From contig NZ_BMQP01000047.1 in NCBI RefSeq assembly GCF_014648175.1, forward strand, positions 1 through 64,000: 64,000 bases of DNA, given 5' to 3'. Origin of the DNA: Planobispora rosea (lineage in GTDB: Bacteria; Actinomycetota; Actinomycetes; Streptosporangiales; Streptosporangiaceae). A model generated the notes under the pieces. The model was not told where the DNA came from and ran no database searches. It saw nothing but the letters and a program-made list of their open reading frames with translations. Position 1 is the stretch's first letter; every line of letters starts with the position of its first letter. The position numbers and the translations under genes were made by a program. Positions 14,064-22,312 of the stretch are shown here, piece by piece.

Positions 14064-16166
14064 ATGAACGACGCGCCCGCCGCCCCCCTGACTGTCCTGG
14101 CCAACCAGGCCGCCTACGCCGAAGCCGTGCAGCTGGCCGTGGACGCCGCAGCCGCCTACTACCGCGACGGCACCTCCGGCCTCGACGACGACGCCTACGA
14201 CCGGCTGGTGCGCGGCATCGAGACCTACGAGCAGGCGCATCCCGAGCAGGTGCTGCCGCACTCGCCCACCGGCAAGGTCGCCGGCGGCGCGGTGGAGGGC
14301 GATGTGCCGCACACCGTGCCGATGCTCAGCCTGGACAACGTCTTCGACGCCGCCGGCCTGGAGCGCTGGGCGGCTGGGCTGGAGCGCCGCCTGGGTCGGT
14401 CGGTCACCGCCTGGAGCGTGGAGCCGAAGTTCGACGGGCTGGCGATCTCGGCCCGCTACCAGCACGGCCGGCTGACTCAGCTCATCACCCGCGGGGACGG
14501 CACGGCTGGTGAGGATGTGTCCCGGGCGATCGGCACCATCGTCGGGCTGCCGGAGAAGCTCACCTCGCCGGTCACCATCGAGATCCGCGGTGAGGTGATG
14601 ATGACCACCGCGCAGTTCGAGGCCGCGTGCGAAAAGCGCACCGCGCATGACGGCACCACCTTCGCCAATCCGCGCAGCGCGGCTGCGGGCACGCTGCGGG
14701 CCAAGGACCGGCCGTATGTGTGTGAGCTGACCTTCTTCGGCTACGGCGCGCTGCCGCTGCCGCCCACCGACGATTCGGAGCTGGCGGTCCGGCTGCGCAG
14801 CCTGCCGCACAGCCAGATCATGGACGTGGCGGCCGGGCTCGGTGTGGCCACCGCCGCTGGCACCCCGGTGGCCGGGATCGTCGCGGCGAGTGTGGAGAAG
14901 ATCCAGGCGCGCGTCGAGCAGATCGCCGCCGCCCGCGCTGATCTGCCCTTCGGTATCGACGGTGTGGTCATCAAGGCCGACCTGGCCGACGACCAGGAGC
15001 AGGCGGGGTTCAGCTCGCGGGCGCCGCGCTGGGCGATCGCCTACAAGCTCCCGCCGGTGGAGAAGATCACCAAGCTGGTCGGGGTGGAGTGGAACGTCGG
15101 GCGCACCGGCATCATCGCCCCGCGCGCCATCCTGGAGCCGGTCGAGATCGACGGCAGCGTCGTCACCTACGCCACCTTGCACAACGCGGCCGACATCGCC
15201 CGGCGCGGCCTGATGCTGGGCGACTCGGTGACCGTCTACAAGGCCGGCGACATCATTCCAAGAATTGAGGCGCCGGTCGTCCATCTGCGCACCGGCGACG
15301 AGCAGCCGATCAGCGTGCCGCAGGCCTGCCCCCACTGCGGCGATGGCATCGACGCCAGCCAGGAGCGCTGGCGGTGCGTGCGCGGGCGCACTTGCCGGGC
15401 GCTGGCCTCCATCGTGTATGCCGCCGGGCGCGACCAGCTCGACATCGAGACGTTGGCCGCCTCCCGCATCCAGCAGTTGCTGGACGCGGGTTTCATCGCC
15501 GACTTCGCCGACCTGTTCTTCCTGAAGCGCGAGCAGGTGCTGAGCCTGGAGCGGATGGGCGAGGCCAGCACCGGCAAACTGCTGGCCGCGATCGAGACGG
15601 CCAGGACCCGGCCGCTCAGCCGGGTGTTTTGCGCGCTGGGCGTGCGCGGCACCGGCCGGTCGATGTCGCGGCGGATCGCCCGGCACTTCGGTTCGATGGC
15701 GGCGATCCTCGCGGCCGACGCCGAGGCGATCCAGGCGGTGGAGGGCATGGGAACCGAGAAGGCCAAGCTCATGATCGAGGAGCTGGCCGAGCTGCGCCCG
15801 CTGATCGACAAGCTGATCGCGGCCGGGGTGAACATGACCGAACCCGGCGCCAGTGCCACCGCAGCCGCAGGCACGAGCACCGACGGCGCCGACGACACCA
15901 CCGCGGCGGCCGCCGGGCTGCCGCTGGCCGGGATGTCGGTGGTGGCCACCGGGGCGATGAGCGGCCCGCTGGCCGAGCTATCGCGCAACCAGGTCAACGA
16001 GCTCATCGAGCGCGCCGGCGGCAAGGCATCAGGCAGCGTCTCGGCCAAGACCGCGCTGCTGGTCGCCGGGGAGAAGGCCGGCTCCAAGCGCACCAAGGCC
16101 GAGGATTTGGGCGTGCGAATCGTCACCTGCGAGGAGTTCGCCGAGATGGTCGCCGCGTTCCTGTAG
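14064..16166 (+). CDS. ligA: NAD-dependent DNA ligase
   Basis: A full-length 700-residue ligase. In order: the Ia NMN-binding domain (Tyr/Asp set in AAYYRDGTSGLDDDAYDRLV), the adenylation domain with the active-site Lys122 in EPKFDG, the OB fold, the four-Cys zinc finger (Cys422, 425, 438, 444), a helix-hairpin-helix region and a C-terminal BRCT domain (LAGMSVVATGAMSG onward). It seals nicks in duplex DNA using NAD+. Start: ATG 14064 with GGAGAG 9 bases upstream. A ligase on a mobile element is normally a second copy; the spacer before the BRCT domain (Ala/Thr-rich, about 600-625) is unusual. It may serve plasmid replication, conjugal repair or resistance to ligase loss. Confidence 0.93.
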   Translation: MNDAPAAPLTVLANQAAYAEAVQLAVDAAAAYYRDGTSGLDDDAYDRLVRGIETYEQAHPEQVLPHSPTGKVAGGAVEGDVPHTVPMLSLDNVFDAAGLERWAAGLERRLGRSVTAWSVEPKFDGLAISARYQHGRLTQLITRGDGTAGEDVSRAIGTIVGLPEKLTSPVTIEIRGEVMMTTAQFEAACEKRTAHDGTTFANPRSAAAGTLRAKDRPYVCELTFFGYGALPLPPTDDSELAVRLRSLPHSQIMDVAAGLGVATAAGTPVAGIVAASVEKIQARVEQIAAARADLPFGIDGVVIKADLADDQEQAGFSSRAPRWAIAYKLPPVEKITKLVGVEWNVGRTGIIAPRAILEPVEIDGSVVTYATLHNAADIARRGLMLGDSVTVYKAGDIIPRIEAPVVHLRTGDEQPISVPQACPHCGDGIDASQERWRCVRGRTCRALASIVYAAGRDQLDIETLAASRIQQLLDAGFIADFADLFFLKREQVLSLERMGEASTGKLLAAIETARTRPLSRVFCALGVRGTGRSMSRRIARHFGSMAAILAADAEAIQAVEGMGTEKAKLMIEELAELRPLIDKLIAAGVNMTEPGASATAAAGTSTDGADDTTAAAAGLPLAGMSVVATGAMSGPLAELSRNQVNELIERAGGKASGSVSAKTALLVAGEKAGSKRTKAEDLGVRIVTCEEFAEMVAAFL

Positions 16167-16180
16167 TCCCCGAAATACCC

Positions 16181-16220
16181 CGGCGGGCGGGCCAGCTGAC
16201 CTCAGCCGGCCCGCCCACCG
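16181..16220 (+). terminator. hairpin after ligA
   Basis: CGGCGGGCGGGCC (16181-16193) pairs with GGCCCGCCCACCG (16208-16220) with one mismatch, around a 14-base loop. It sits about 15 bases after the ligase stop codon. Confidence 0.5.
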
Positions 16221-16252
16221 GCGTGTCCGCCAACCTCTGAAGGAGACCGCTC

Positions 16253-16777
16253 ATCACTGCCATCACCTATCGGATCGGGGACGCCACCGCCCCCGCCGGA
16301 ACCGGCCCGAAGATCATCGCTCACGTGTGCAACGACGCCGGATTTTGGGGTCGCGGCTTCGTCACCGCGATCTCCCGTCGCTGGCCCGAACCGAAGACCG
16401 CCTACCGCGCCTGGTCCCGCACTGGCGACGGCTTCACTCTGGGCGCGGTCCAGCTCGTGCAGGTCGCCGACGAGCTGTGGGTGGCCAACATGGTCGCCCA
16501 GCACGGCATCCGCACCGCCGCCGGGCTGCGCACCGCCGAAGGCGTACGCCGCGGCGACCACAGCGCGCCCATCCGCTATGCGGCCCTGCAGCAGTGCCTG
16601 ACCGCACTGGCTGAGGCCGCCGCCGCCCGTCAAGCCAGTGTGCATGCTCCGCGCATCGGTGCAGGTCTGGCTGGTGGCGAGTGGGAACGTATCAAGCCGC
16701 TGATCATCACCTGTCTGGTGGAGCGCGGCGTCGCCGTCAGCGTCTATGACCTGGATCCGGCCGCAGCCCGCCCATGA
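16253..16777 (+). CDS. macro-domain protein (ADP-ribose-binding), probable ATC start
   Basis: The frame reads ITAITYRIGDATAPAGTGPK then IIAHVCNDAGFWGRGFVTAI, the signature start of macro-domain proteins (strand, GDAT, AHVCND, G-rich loop). Residues 50-170 complete the fold (VANMVAQHGI, HAPRIGAGLAGG). Such proteins bind or hydrolyse ADP-ribose derivatives. No ATG or GTG precedes the conserved GDAT block; AAGGAG (16240-16245) lies 7 bases before an ATC at 16253, exactly where family members have ATG. I therefore place the start at ATC; the GTG at 16325 would cut away the binding loop. The next gene overlaps in ATGA. Confidence 0.75.
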   Translation: MTAITYRIGDATAPAGTGPKIIAHVCNDAGFWGRGFVTAISRRWPEPKTAYRAWSRTGDGFTLGAVQLVQVADELWVANMVAQHGIRTAAGLRTAEGVRRGDHSAPIRYAALQQCLTALAEAAAARQASVHAPRIGAGLAGGEWERIKPLIITCLVERGVAVSVYDLDPAAARP

Positions 16778-16974
16778 GCAGCGGCGATCACGACAGGCTG
16801 GGATGCGCCGTCTGGCTGGTGCTGGCCGGCGACTTGGTCTTGATCCCGGGATTCATCGCGCTCTTGCGGCACCTGCTGGGACCCGGCCCGCTGTCGGCCA
16901 TCACCATCATCGCCGTCACCCTCGGCCTGCTGGCCGCAGGCCCGCTGCTGGTCGGCCGGCTGGATAGGCGCTGA
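16774..16974 (+). CDS. small membrane protein (66 aa)
   Basis: Two hydrophobic helices (LGCAVWLVLAGDLVLIPGFI and LSAITIIAVTLGLLAAGPLL) and a basic end. The ATG overlaps the stop of the macro-domain gene (ATGA), so the two are translated together. Role unknown. Confidence 0.6.
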   Translation: MSSGDHDRLGCAVWLVLAGDLVLIPGFIALLRHLLGPGPLSAITIIAVTLGLLAAGPLLVGRLDRR

Positions 16975-17029
16975 TCACATTCGATCAGCGCCCGGGACGC
17001 CCGGTCACCGTCGGCAGGCGCAGGAAACG

Positions 17030-17953
17030 TCACCGGTGTGGGATGCGGTAGGCGTCCACCAGGTCGTCGCTGTAGGGATCCCGCCCGGGCCCGATGGTGG
17101 CCGGAGCCGCGATGGATGCCTTCACATCCCAGCTGTAGCGGGTGGCGGCGGTCGCTCCTGCCAGCGGGTAATCGCCGCGCGGCCACCAGTAGGTGATGAC
17201 CGTCACCGGCACGCCTCTGCGGTCGGTGTGCACGCCCCACATGAAGGAGATCTTGCCGGCCTTCGGGTCGAGTCGGCCGCCCAGCATGTCGCGAAACGGC
17301 TTGGAGGCGCGAAACAGGGCGGCGAAGGTGGTCGTGCCGCGATACTGCCAGGTCTTGCTGACCCGGCGACCGTCGGCATCGTTTTCTGGGGGGCCGGCCT
17401 TGTTGATGGTCGCTGTCTTGACGAGGAACTTCAGGGTGCCCACATCGAAGGGGTCGATGATCTGGTCGCCGTAGAGCGCTGCGCCGCCGGGGGCCTTGCC
17501 GAGGGTGCGCCATCCGGTGCCGCTGCCGTAGGCGGGCCCCGAAACATACAGGCGGCCGCCGACCGTGCGCATCCGGTGCACCGCTGATGCGATCTTGACC
17601 TGGTCGGCCGCCCGCTGGTCGCCGTTGGCGGCATCCTCCTTCAGGAACCGCAGCGCGCATTCGGAGGTTTCCACCTGGCGTTTCATGTCGGCGGCCACCA
17701 CGCCGCCGCGGCCCAGCGTGGCCAGGCCGGTCACCACGGGCGCATCAGCCCGCCGTCCGCACTCCCGCATCGGCAGCGCTTCCATGCGTGGATCGGCCGG
17801 CCAGCCCGCACTGGTCCTTTGATAGATCTTCACTGCGGCTCCCTGGCTTTGCAGCCGCGTCACGGCGGCCACCACATCTACCCCGGTTGCTTGCGCGGGG
17901 ACAGGTAGAGCGGTCAGCCCGAGCACGATCACCGGTATTACTCGCCATCTCAT
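17030..17953 (-). CDS. secreted hypothetical protein (307 aa)
   Basis: An N-terminal signal peptide is clear: MRWRVIPVIVLGLTALPVPA followed by QATGVD, cleaved probably after AQA. The mature part is beta-rich with a segment VGTLKFLVKTATINKAGP and a tail YSDDLVDAYRIPHR. It contains few Cys residues and no lipobox. Close family not recognised; some actinomycete exported proteins of unknown function share this look. It converges on the rightward gene ending at 16974. No Shine-Dalgarno site is obvious. Confidence 0.6.
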   Translation of the reverse strand: MRWRVIPVIVLGLTALPVPAQATGVDVVAAVTRLQSQGAAVKIYQRTSAGWPADPRMEALPMRECGRRADAPVVTGLATLGRGGVVAADMKRQVETSECALRFLKEDAANGDQRAADQVKIASAVHRMRTVGGRLYVSGPAYGSGTGWRTLGKAPGGAALYGDQIIDPFDVGTLKFLVKTATINKAGPPENDADGRRVSKTWQYRGTTTFAALFRASKPFRDMLGGRLDPKAGKISFMWGVHTDRRGVPVTVITYWWPRGDYPLAGATAATRYSWDVKASIAAPATIGPGRDPYSDDLVDAYRIPHR

Positions 17954-18197
17954 GGTGGGCGATCATGCCACAGCATTCGATAAGTGACTTTCCGGGCGCT
18001 CTGCGTCGCTCGGGTCCGCCACGGCGGCGAGCTCGCTGTCATTGCATCGCCTCGCGCACGGTGTCTTCACTGGTGTCCATCCAGCCGGCCGAGATACCCT
18101 CCGCGTCAACCCGGTGAACGTATGCGGCCACAGCGCCAGGGGCTGGCAGTGACGTCGACGCTATGCCTGCGATGCTGCCGTCTGCCTTGGCCGTGGG

Positions 18198-18491
18198 CTA
18201 CTGCGCAGCGGGGTCGAGGGCCTGTGGCAGTCCGGCGAACAGCGCTTCGACCGGCACGCCCAGCGCATCAGCGATGGCGAAGACGTTGTCGAGGCTGATG
18301 TTGCGCTTGCCGGCCTCGACGCCGACGTAGAACGAGCGGTCCAGGCCCGCTGCGGCGGCAACGGCCGCCTGGGTGAGCTTGGCCTCCTCGCGCAGTGCGC
18401 GCAGTCGCCGGCCGAACGCCTGACGGCGCAGCACGACAGCGTCGGCGTGGGGATCGATCGGGGAGCGCGGCACGACAGCACGGTATCGCAT
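18198..18491 (-). CDS. XRE-family HTH regulator
   Basis: A 97-residue protein whose residues 27-80 are a standard XRE/Cro fold: FGRRLRALREEAKLTQAAVA, AAAGLDRSFYVGVEAGKRNI and SLDNVFAIADALGV. It probably binds the paired 16-bp sites at 18504-18543 and controls itself and the divergent gene at 18567. The ATG at 18491 directly follows GGGAG, so spacing is poor; other starts further upstream would place the operator inside the gene. Confidence 0.8.
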   Translation of the reverse strand: MRYRAVVPRSPIDPHADAVVLRRQAFGRRLRALREEAKLTQAAVAAAAGLDRSFYVGVEAGKRNISLDNVFAIADALGVPVEALFAGLPQALDPAAQ

Positions 18492-18503
18492 CTCCCACCG
18501 GGT

Positions 18504-18543
18504 GTGGACTATAAGCAACTTCACCATGTAGACTATAGTCAAC
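18504..18543. promoter_or_regulatory. paired operator sites between divergent XRE and 18567 genes
   Basis: GTGGACTATAAGCAAC (18504-18519) and GTAGACTATAGTCAAC (18528-18543) are 13/16 identical direct repeats with starts 24 bases apart. The second contains the perfect palindrome GACTATAGTC. A TATAGT in each strand can serve as -10, so binding would block both promoters. Confidence 0.55.
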
Positions 18544-18566
18544 ATTCGGATGGTAGGGAGACACCC

Positions 18567-18869
18567 ATGGACGCGCGCCACACCAGCCCGGCAGACGAAC
18601 AGCGGATGTCCCCCACCGATACCTCGCCGGCGAAGCTCTCCTGGGACATGCGCGACTGGACCGACGACGACGTCGTGGTCGACGCCGTCGTCATGGCCCT
18701 GAAGGGATGCGGCGACGACGAAACCCCCGTCGTGCTGCGCACCGAGACCGGCCAGAAGCTCACCTTGGTCGGCATCGACGCTGGCGCCGACGGCCGGGTC
18801 CACCTCATCGTCGGCCCCGCTGCGACCGTGGCCTCCCAGCCGGGCCAGGTCGAAGGATCCGGCCGATGA
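18567..18869 (+). CDS. hypothetical protein (100 aa), divergent from XRE regulator
   Basis: The ATG follows GGTAGGGAG at good distance. The acidic protein has WDMRDWTDDDVVVDAVVMAL and a beta segment VVLRTETGQKLTLVGIDAGA. No known domain is seen. It is the first of a run of overlapping short genes (18866, 19012, 19896, 20684), probably one operon under the XRE operator. Confidence 0.55.
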   Translation: MDARHTSPADEQRMSPTDTSPAKLSWDMRDWTDDDVVVDAVVMALKGCGDDETPVVLRTETGQKLTLVGIDAGADGRVHLIVGPAATVASQPGQVEGSGR

Positions 18870-19015
18870 GCGGCACCACCGCACCGACGCCATCCGATGC
18901 CCGGCAGAGCCCGAGGGCTGCCCCCTGCACCGCCCTGATCGCTTTCCCGGCGGTGTGGAGGGCTGGAAGCCGCTGGGCCGAGAGCGTCATGGACGCAAAG
19001 GAGTCTGGCCAGTGA
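18866..19015 (+). CDS. short coupled ORF (49 aa)
   Basis: The ATG overlaps the previous stop (ATGA) and the stop overlaps the next GTG (GTGA). The sequence has no motif, and its last codons carry the ribosome-binding site of the next gene. It may mainly serve translational coupling. Confidence 0.35.
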   Translation: MSGTTAPTPSDARQSPRAAPCTALIAFPAVWRAGSRWAESVMDAKESGQ

Positions 19016-19896
19016 GAAGCTTCACCCTGACCCGCACACCCCGATACGCGGGCTATGACAGCCTGGAGGGCACCTCCAAGCTCGCCCCGGATGAGTTCCT
19101 GATCATCGTGGATGGCATCGTGCTCGGCGGCACCTACTGGTGCTCCTACAACCCGCAGGCCGCTGCCGGATGGGGAGAAGACGACGGCGGCCTGTCCGGC
19201 CCGTCCTGGGCGTCGTGGGGGCCGCGAGGACTGTCGTGCGGCCATCCCACCCGCGAGGCCGCCGAGCACGCCCAGCTGCGCGCATACGTCACTGAGCCCT
19301 CCGGCTACGACCGGGAGCTGGAGATGATCCGCGCCGAGCGCGAAGCCGAAGCCGCCCGGCGGCAGGCGGAGCAGGAAGCCGAGGACGAGCGCCGCGAGAT
19401 CCAGCAGCGCCGCGAGCGGCTGGGCGATGACGAGCCCGGTCCCGTCATCTGGAAGCTGCCGGCCTTCCACGCCCTGTACGCCGACCCCGCCGAGGTCGCG
19501 GCGGTGGCCGCCTGGCTGGAGGCCAACGGCATGGAAGACGCCAGCGGCCTGCACGAGGTGCGCATAGAGCAGCGCGCCACCCGCCGCGCGGCCCTGTACT
19601 ACATCCCCCAGCGAATGCGCAACGGCCGCAACTCGCAGGTGATGGAGCTTCACGCCGTCACCGTGGTGAGCGACCCGCCGCCCATCACCGTCCCCGACCG
19701 CCCAGACCTGCACCCGGTGCTCGCCGAGCACGAGCCGGCCACATCCGCCCAGATCGACTTCGGCCGCAGCTTCATCTGTGTCAGGTGCACCAGCGACGCC
19801 AAGGCCACCCTCCCGGCTCAGATCGTTCCCTGGCCGTGCCCGATGGTCGAGAAGGCCATCACTAACGACCCGGCAAAGGAAGGGGCTCCGCGGTGA
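19012..19896 (+). CDS. hypothetical protein with charged helical middle (294 aa)
   Basis: The GTG at 19012 has AAAGGAG 8 bases upstream. The N-terminal 90 residues are mixed alpha/beta with many aromatic residues (FLIIVDGIVLGGTYWCSYNP). Residues about 100-140 form a highly charged helix (EMIRAEREAEAARRQAEQEA) and the C-terminal part contains IDFGRSFICVRC. Family unknown. It is in the XRE-controlled run of small genes. Confidence 0.6.
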   Translation: MRSFTLTRTPRYAGYDSLEGTSKLAPDEFLIIVDGIVLGGTYWCSYNPQAAAGWGEDDGGLSGPSWASWGPRGLSCGHPTREAAEHAQLRAYVTEPSGYDRELEMIRAEREAEAARRQAEQEAEDERREIQQRRERLGDDEPGPVIWKLPAFHALYADPAEVAAVAAWLEANGMEDASGLHEVRIEQRATRRAALYYIPQRMRNGRNSQVMELHAVTVVSDPPPITVPDRPDLHPVLAEHEPATSAQIDFGRSFICVRCTSDAKATLPAQIVPWPCPMVEKAITNDPAKEGAPR

Positions 19897-20684
19897 TGGC
19901 CGTCAAGGCCCTGTCCGTCCAGCAACCCTGGGCGCACCTGATCACCATCGGCGCCAAGGACATCGAGAACCGCTCGCGCCGCACCACCTACCGCGGCCCG
20001 ATCGCGATCCACGCCAGCCTGCGCGCCGACCGGGACGCAAGGGTGCCGACCGAACAAGGACGGGCGGCGCTGCGCACGGCCGGTGATCTCGCCTTCGGTG
20101 CGATCATCGCCGTTGCCCAGCTCACCGACAGCCACCAGTGCCCCGGCAAGCGCACGTGCTCACCGTGGGCGGTGCCCGGGATGTGGCACTGGCGCCTGAG
20201 CGAGATCCGCGCTCTGCCCGAGCCGATCGCCTGCACCGGAGCCCTCGGATTGTGGACCATCCCGCCCGGCGTGCAGGCGGCTCTCGCCGACCAGCTCGGC
20301 GACGCCGAAGCGGAGGCGCCCGGGGACGGGCCTGATGATGGGGCCGGTGATGGGCCTGCTGATCCGCTGCGCAGCGTGTACGCCGAACGCGCCGCCCTGA
20401 TCGCCTACCTGGCCGGTCAGCATCCGGCCGTCATCGTGGAGAACGACCTCAGCGCACCGGACATGGCGCTAATCTACCTCGACACTCCAGCCGGGCAACT
20501 GTCCTGGCACCTCCACCCCCACGACCTGCACCTGTTCGACCACGTCGCCCGGGTCACCGCTCCAGCCGGACCGGTGTGGGACGGCCACAGTACCGATGAG
20601 AAGTACCGCCGTCTGCGCCGACTCGTGAACGGCTCGGCCGGTTCTGCCCGTCATGATCGCCCTTCTTCTCCTGGGGGACCTTGA
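19896..20684 (+). CDS. ASCH-domain protein with C-terminal actinophage-type domain
   Basis: A 262-residue protein. The start AVKALSVQQPWAHLITIGAK followed by DIENRSRRTTYRGPIAIHAS is the classical ASCH (PUA-like) signature, seen in RNA-binding or modified-nucleotide-binding proteins; residues 80-120 (PGMWHWRLSEIRALPEPIAC) complete it. After an Asp/Gly linker, the C-terminal part has LSWHLHPHDLHLFDHV and WDGHSTDEKYRRLRRLV, a module frequent in actinobacterial phage and plasmid proteins. The GTG at 19893 is a second possible start. It is coupled to both neighbours by overlaps. Confidence 0.75.
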   Translation: MAVKALSVQQPWAHLITIGAKDIENRSRRTTYRGPIAIHASLRADRDARVPTEQGRAALRTAGDLAFGAIIAVAQLTDSHQCPGKRTCSPWAVPGMWHWRLSEIRALPEPIACTGALGLWTIPPGVQAALADQLGDAEAEAPGDGPDDGAGDGPADPLRSVYAERAALIAYLAGQHPAVIVENDLSAPDMALIYLDTPAGQLSWHLHPHDLHLFDHVARVTAPAGPVWDGHSTDEKYRRLRRLVNGSAGSARHDRPSSPGGP

Positions 20685-21202
20685 TGTCCGCTGTCTGCAC
20701 TTCATGCGGTGGTCCGGCCGACTACGGGCCGGGATTGTGCCCCGCCTGCTCCTGCCGTCACTGTCAGGGAGCGGCTGCTGTCACCGGATACTGCCCGCAC
20801 TGTCAGGGCACCGGCCTGGCTTCGATGAGTACGCCGAGTGAGTACACGCCACCAACCGGCGCGCACGAACACGAGCTGGCCACGCACAACGCCCTGGCCT
20901 GGGTACGGTTTCTGAGCGGGCATGCCCAGATCGCCGAGGCCGAGCTGGCCGCCGCCGGCCTGCACCCGGTCACCATCGCCCACGGCGACCCCGAAGATCC
21001 CGAAGAAACGCAGGCGCTGTTTAAGACCCTGCCCCGGCAGGCGAAACAGACCCAGGCGCTACAGGCCCGCTCCGGCGGCAATGACTACACCACCTACCTG
21101 TTTACCAACCCCACAGCCGCAGCCGCCTTCACCGCGGACGCCGTGGCACTCGCCCGGCCCTGGTGGCGCATCACCCCGACCGCCCACCCGCTCTGGCGAT
21201 AG
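20684..21202 (+). CDS. double zinc-ribbon hypothetical protein (172 aa)
   Basis: The first 45 residues contain four Cys pairs (CTSCGG, CPACSCRHC, CPHCQGTG) resembling DnaJ-type or rubredoxin-like zinc ribbons. The rest is one alpha/beta domain (HNALAWVRFLSGHAQIAEAE, YTTYLFTNPTAAAAFTADAV). The ATG overlaps the previous stop codon by one base. Role unknown. Confidence 0.55.
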   Translation: MSAVCTSCGGPADYGPGLCPACSCRHCQGAAAVTGYCPHCQGTGLASMSTPSEYTPPTGAHEHELATHNALAWVRFLSGHAQIAEAELAAAGLHPVTIAHGDPEDPEETQALFKTLPRQAKQTQALQARSGGNDYTTYLFTNPTAAAAFTADAVALARPWWRITPTAHPLWR

Positions 21203-21323
21203 CGCGCTCCCTTGTTCCCGCACCGCGCGAGCACCCCGGACGTCCGGCTCACCTCCTAAGCCGAGGCTGCGATCCACTGCGGAAAACCACCCCCGTCTGA
21301 GAAGATCAAGGAGATAGTCGGCC

Positions 21324-21635
21324 ATGCGTGATCCCCGAGCCGCTGTCATCAAGGTCAGCACCGCCGCCCACGCCGCGGGCTTCGCAGTGAGCGAGCACGA
21401 AAGCCACCGCAGTGTGTTCTTGGAGTTGAAGCGCTCCGGCCTGAGCATTGAGGTCCGCTTCGTCATCAAGAACCTGGCCACCTGGTACGCCTGCTTCTAC
21501 AACGCGGAGATCGACCGCGGAACCGGTGGTGAGCCGGAGATCTGCTGGGCGATGCGCGATCTGCTGGCCCTGCTGGCCGCCCCTGACCCTGCGGGACGTA
21601 CCGATGCGATCGAGCAGCCAGACATCCTGCGGTGA
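21324..21635 (+). CDS. hypothetical protein (103 aa)
   Basis: An AAGGAG stands about 8 bases before the ATG. The small alpha/beta protein reads IKVSTAAHAAGFAVSEHESH and LSIEVRFVIKNLATWYACFY. No family assigned. It starts a second short gene run (21324-22145). Confidence 0.55.
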   Translation: MRDPRAAVIKVSTAAHAAGFAVSEHESHRSVFLELKRSGLSIEVRFVIKNLATWYACFYNAEIDRGTGGEPEICWAMRDLLALLAAPDPAGRTDAIEQPDILR

Positions 21636-21659
21636 CCTGCCGACCGGGCAGGAGCTGCG

Positions 21660-21761
21660 ATGAGCGCCGTGCAGAGCCTTGCCCAGCCGTGCCTGACCAT
21701 GCACCCGATGCGGTCACCAGAGCCGCCGTCCACATCCCTGTTCCCCACGAGGAAGCCCTGA
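21660..21761 (+). CDS. short ORF (33 aa)
   Basis: AGGAG lies 6 bases before the ATG, and the stop is immediately followed by the ATG of the next gene. The peptide has no motif. It is supported only by the ribosome-binding site and spacing. Confidence 0.3.
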   Translation: MSAVQSLAQPCLTMHPMRSPEPPSTSLFPTRKP

Positions 21762-21762
21762 G

Positions 21763-22044
21763 ATGGACCCCTATGAGGAACTCACCACTACCGTCCGTCA
21801 GCTCCGCTGCGAGCACTCGCACCCCTGCCAGCCACCCGAGGGCACCTTGTTCGAGCCCGGCCCCTGCAAGCACTGCGGCACCCCGTGGGTGGTCACCACC
21901 GCACAGGGCATGTCCGAACCACTCAGGGCAGAGCTCGCCAAGTTACTGGAGAGCGCAGCTTGGTGGACCAAGACGCGCGGCATGGCCGACCGGCACGCCC
22001 TCAACGTGGCCCGTGTGATCAACGGGAAGACGGCGCTCCGATGA
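21763..22044 (+). CDS. hypothetical protein with single CxxC (93 aa)
   Basis: The protein has LRCEHSHPC and GPCKHCGTPWVV, a possible zinc knuckle, and a helical C-terminus (SAAWWTKTRGMADRHALNVA). A GAGGAAG precedes the start. Its stop overlaps the next ATG (ATGA). Function unknown. Confidence 0.5.
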   Translation: MDPYEELTTTVRQLRCEHSHPCQPPEGTLFEPGPCKHCGTPWVVTTAQGMSEPLRAELAKLLESAAWWTKTRGMADRHALNVARVINGKTALR

Positions 22045-22145
22045 CCGCCAACGCCTGGAACGACCGCTACCCGGCCGGGACTCCGGTCCGCTACTGGCCG
22101 GGCTGGCGCGAAAGCGAAGGCCGTACCTCCCGGATCCGGCCCTAG
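22041..22145 (+). pseudogene. truncated small plasmid/phage-type protein
   Basis: The 34 codons MTANAWNDRYPAGTPVRYWP, GWRESEGRTSRIRP resemble the front half of a short protein family common in actinomycete plasmids. That family, as I recall it, normally continues to about 60-70 residues with a leucine-glycine, then VV, segment. Here a TAG stops the frame, and the codons right after it read TLGSGEPVV, like the expected continuation. A nonsense change is therefore likely. Confidence 0.45.
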
Positions 22146-22300
22146 ACGCTGGGCAGCGGTGAGCCCGTGGTCCCCCCACACCCCAGCCCACCGGCGCTCT
22201 CGCCGCCCGGCACACGAGAAGACAGCACTTCCCGAGCACGTAACCAGCCCGGCGCGGGCCTGCAATCGGAGTCACCCGGTGCATGGACCCGTCAACGAAC

Positions 22301-22312
22301 TAAGGTGTGATC
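22301..22312 (+). promoter_or_regulatory. probable -10 box, leaderless antitoxin transcript
   Basis: TAAGGT (22301-22306) lies 6 bases before the ATG at 22313, with no Shine-Dalgarno site between. Confidence 0.4.

Noticed and set aside
14010..15686. A 558-codon frame antisense to the ligase
   Set aside because: The ligase on the other strand has every family motif; the antisense frame is a codon-bias artefact.
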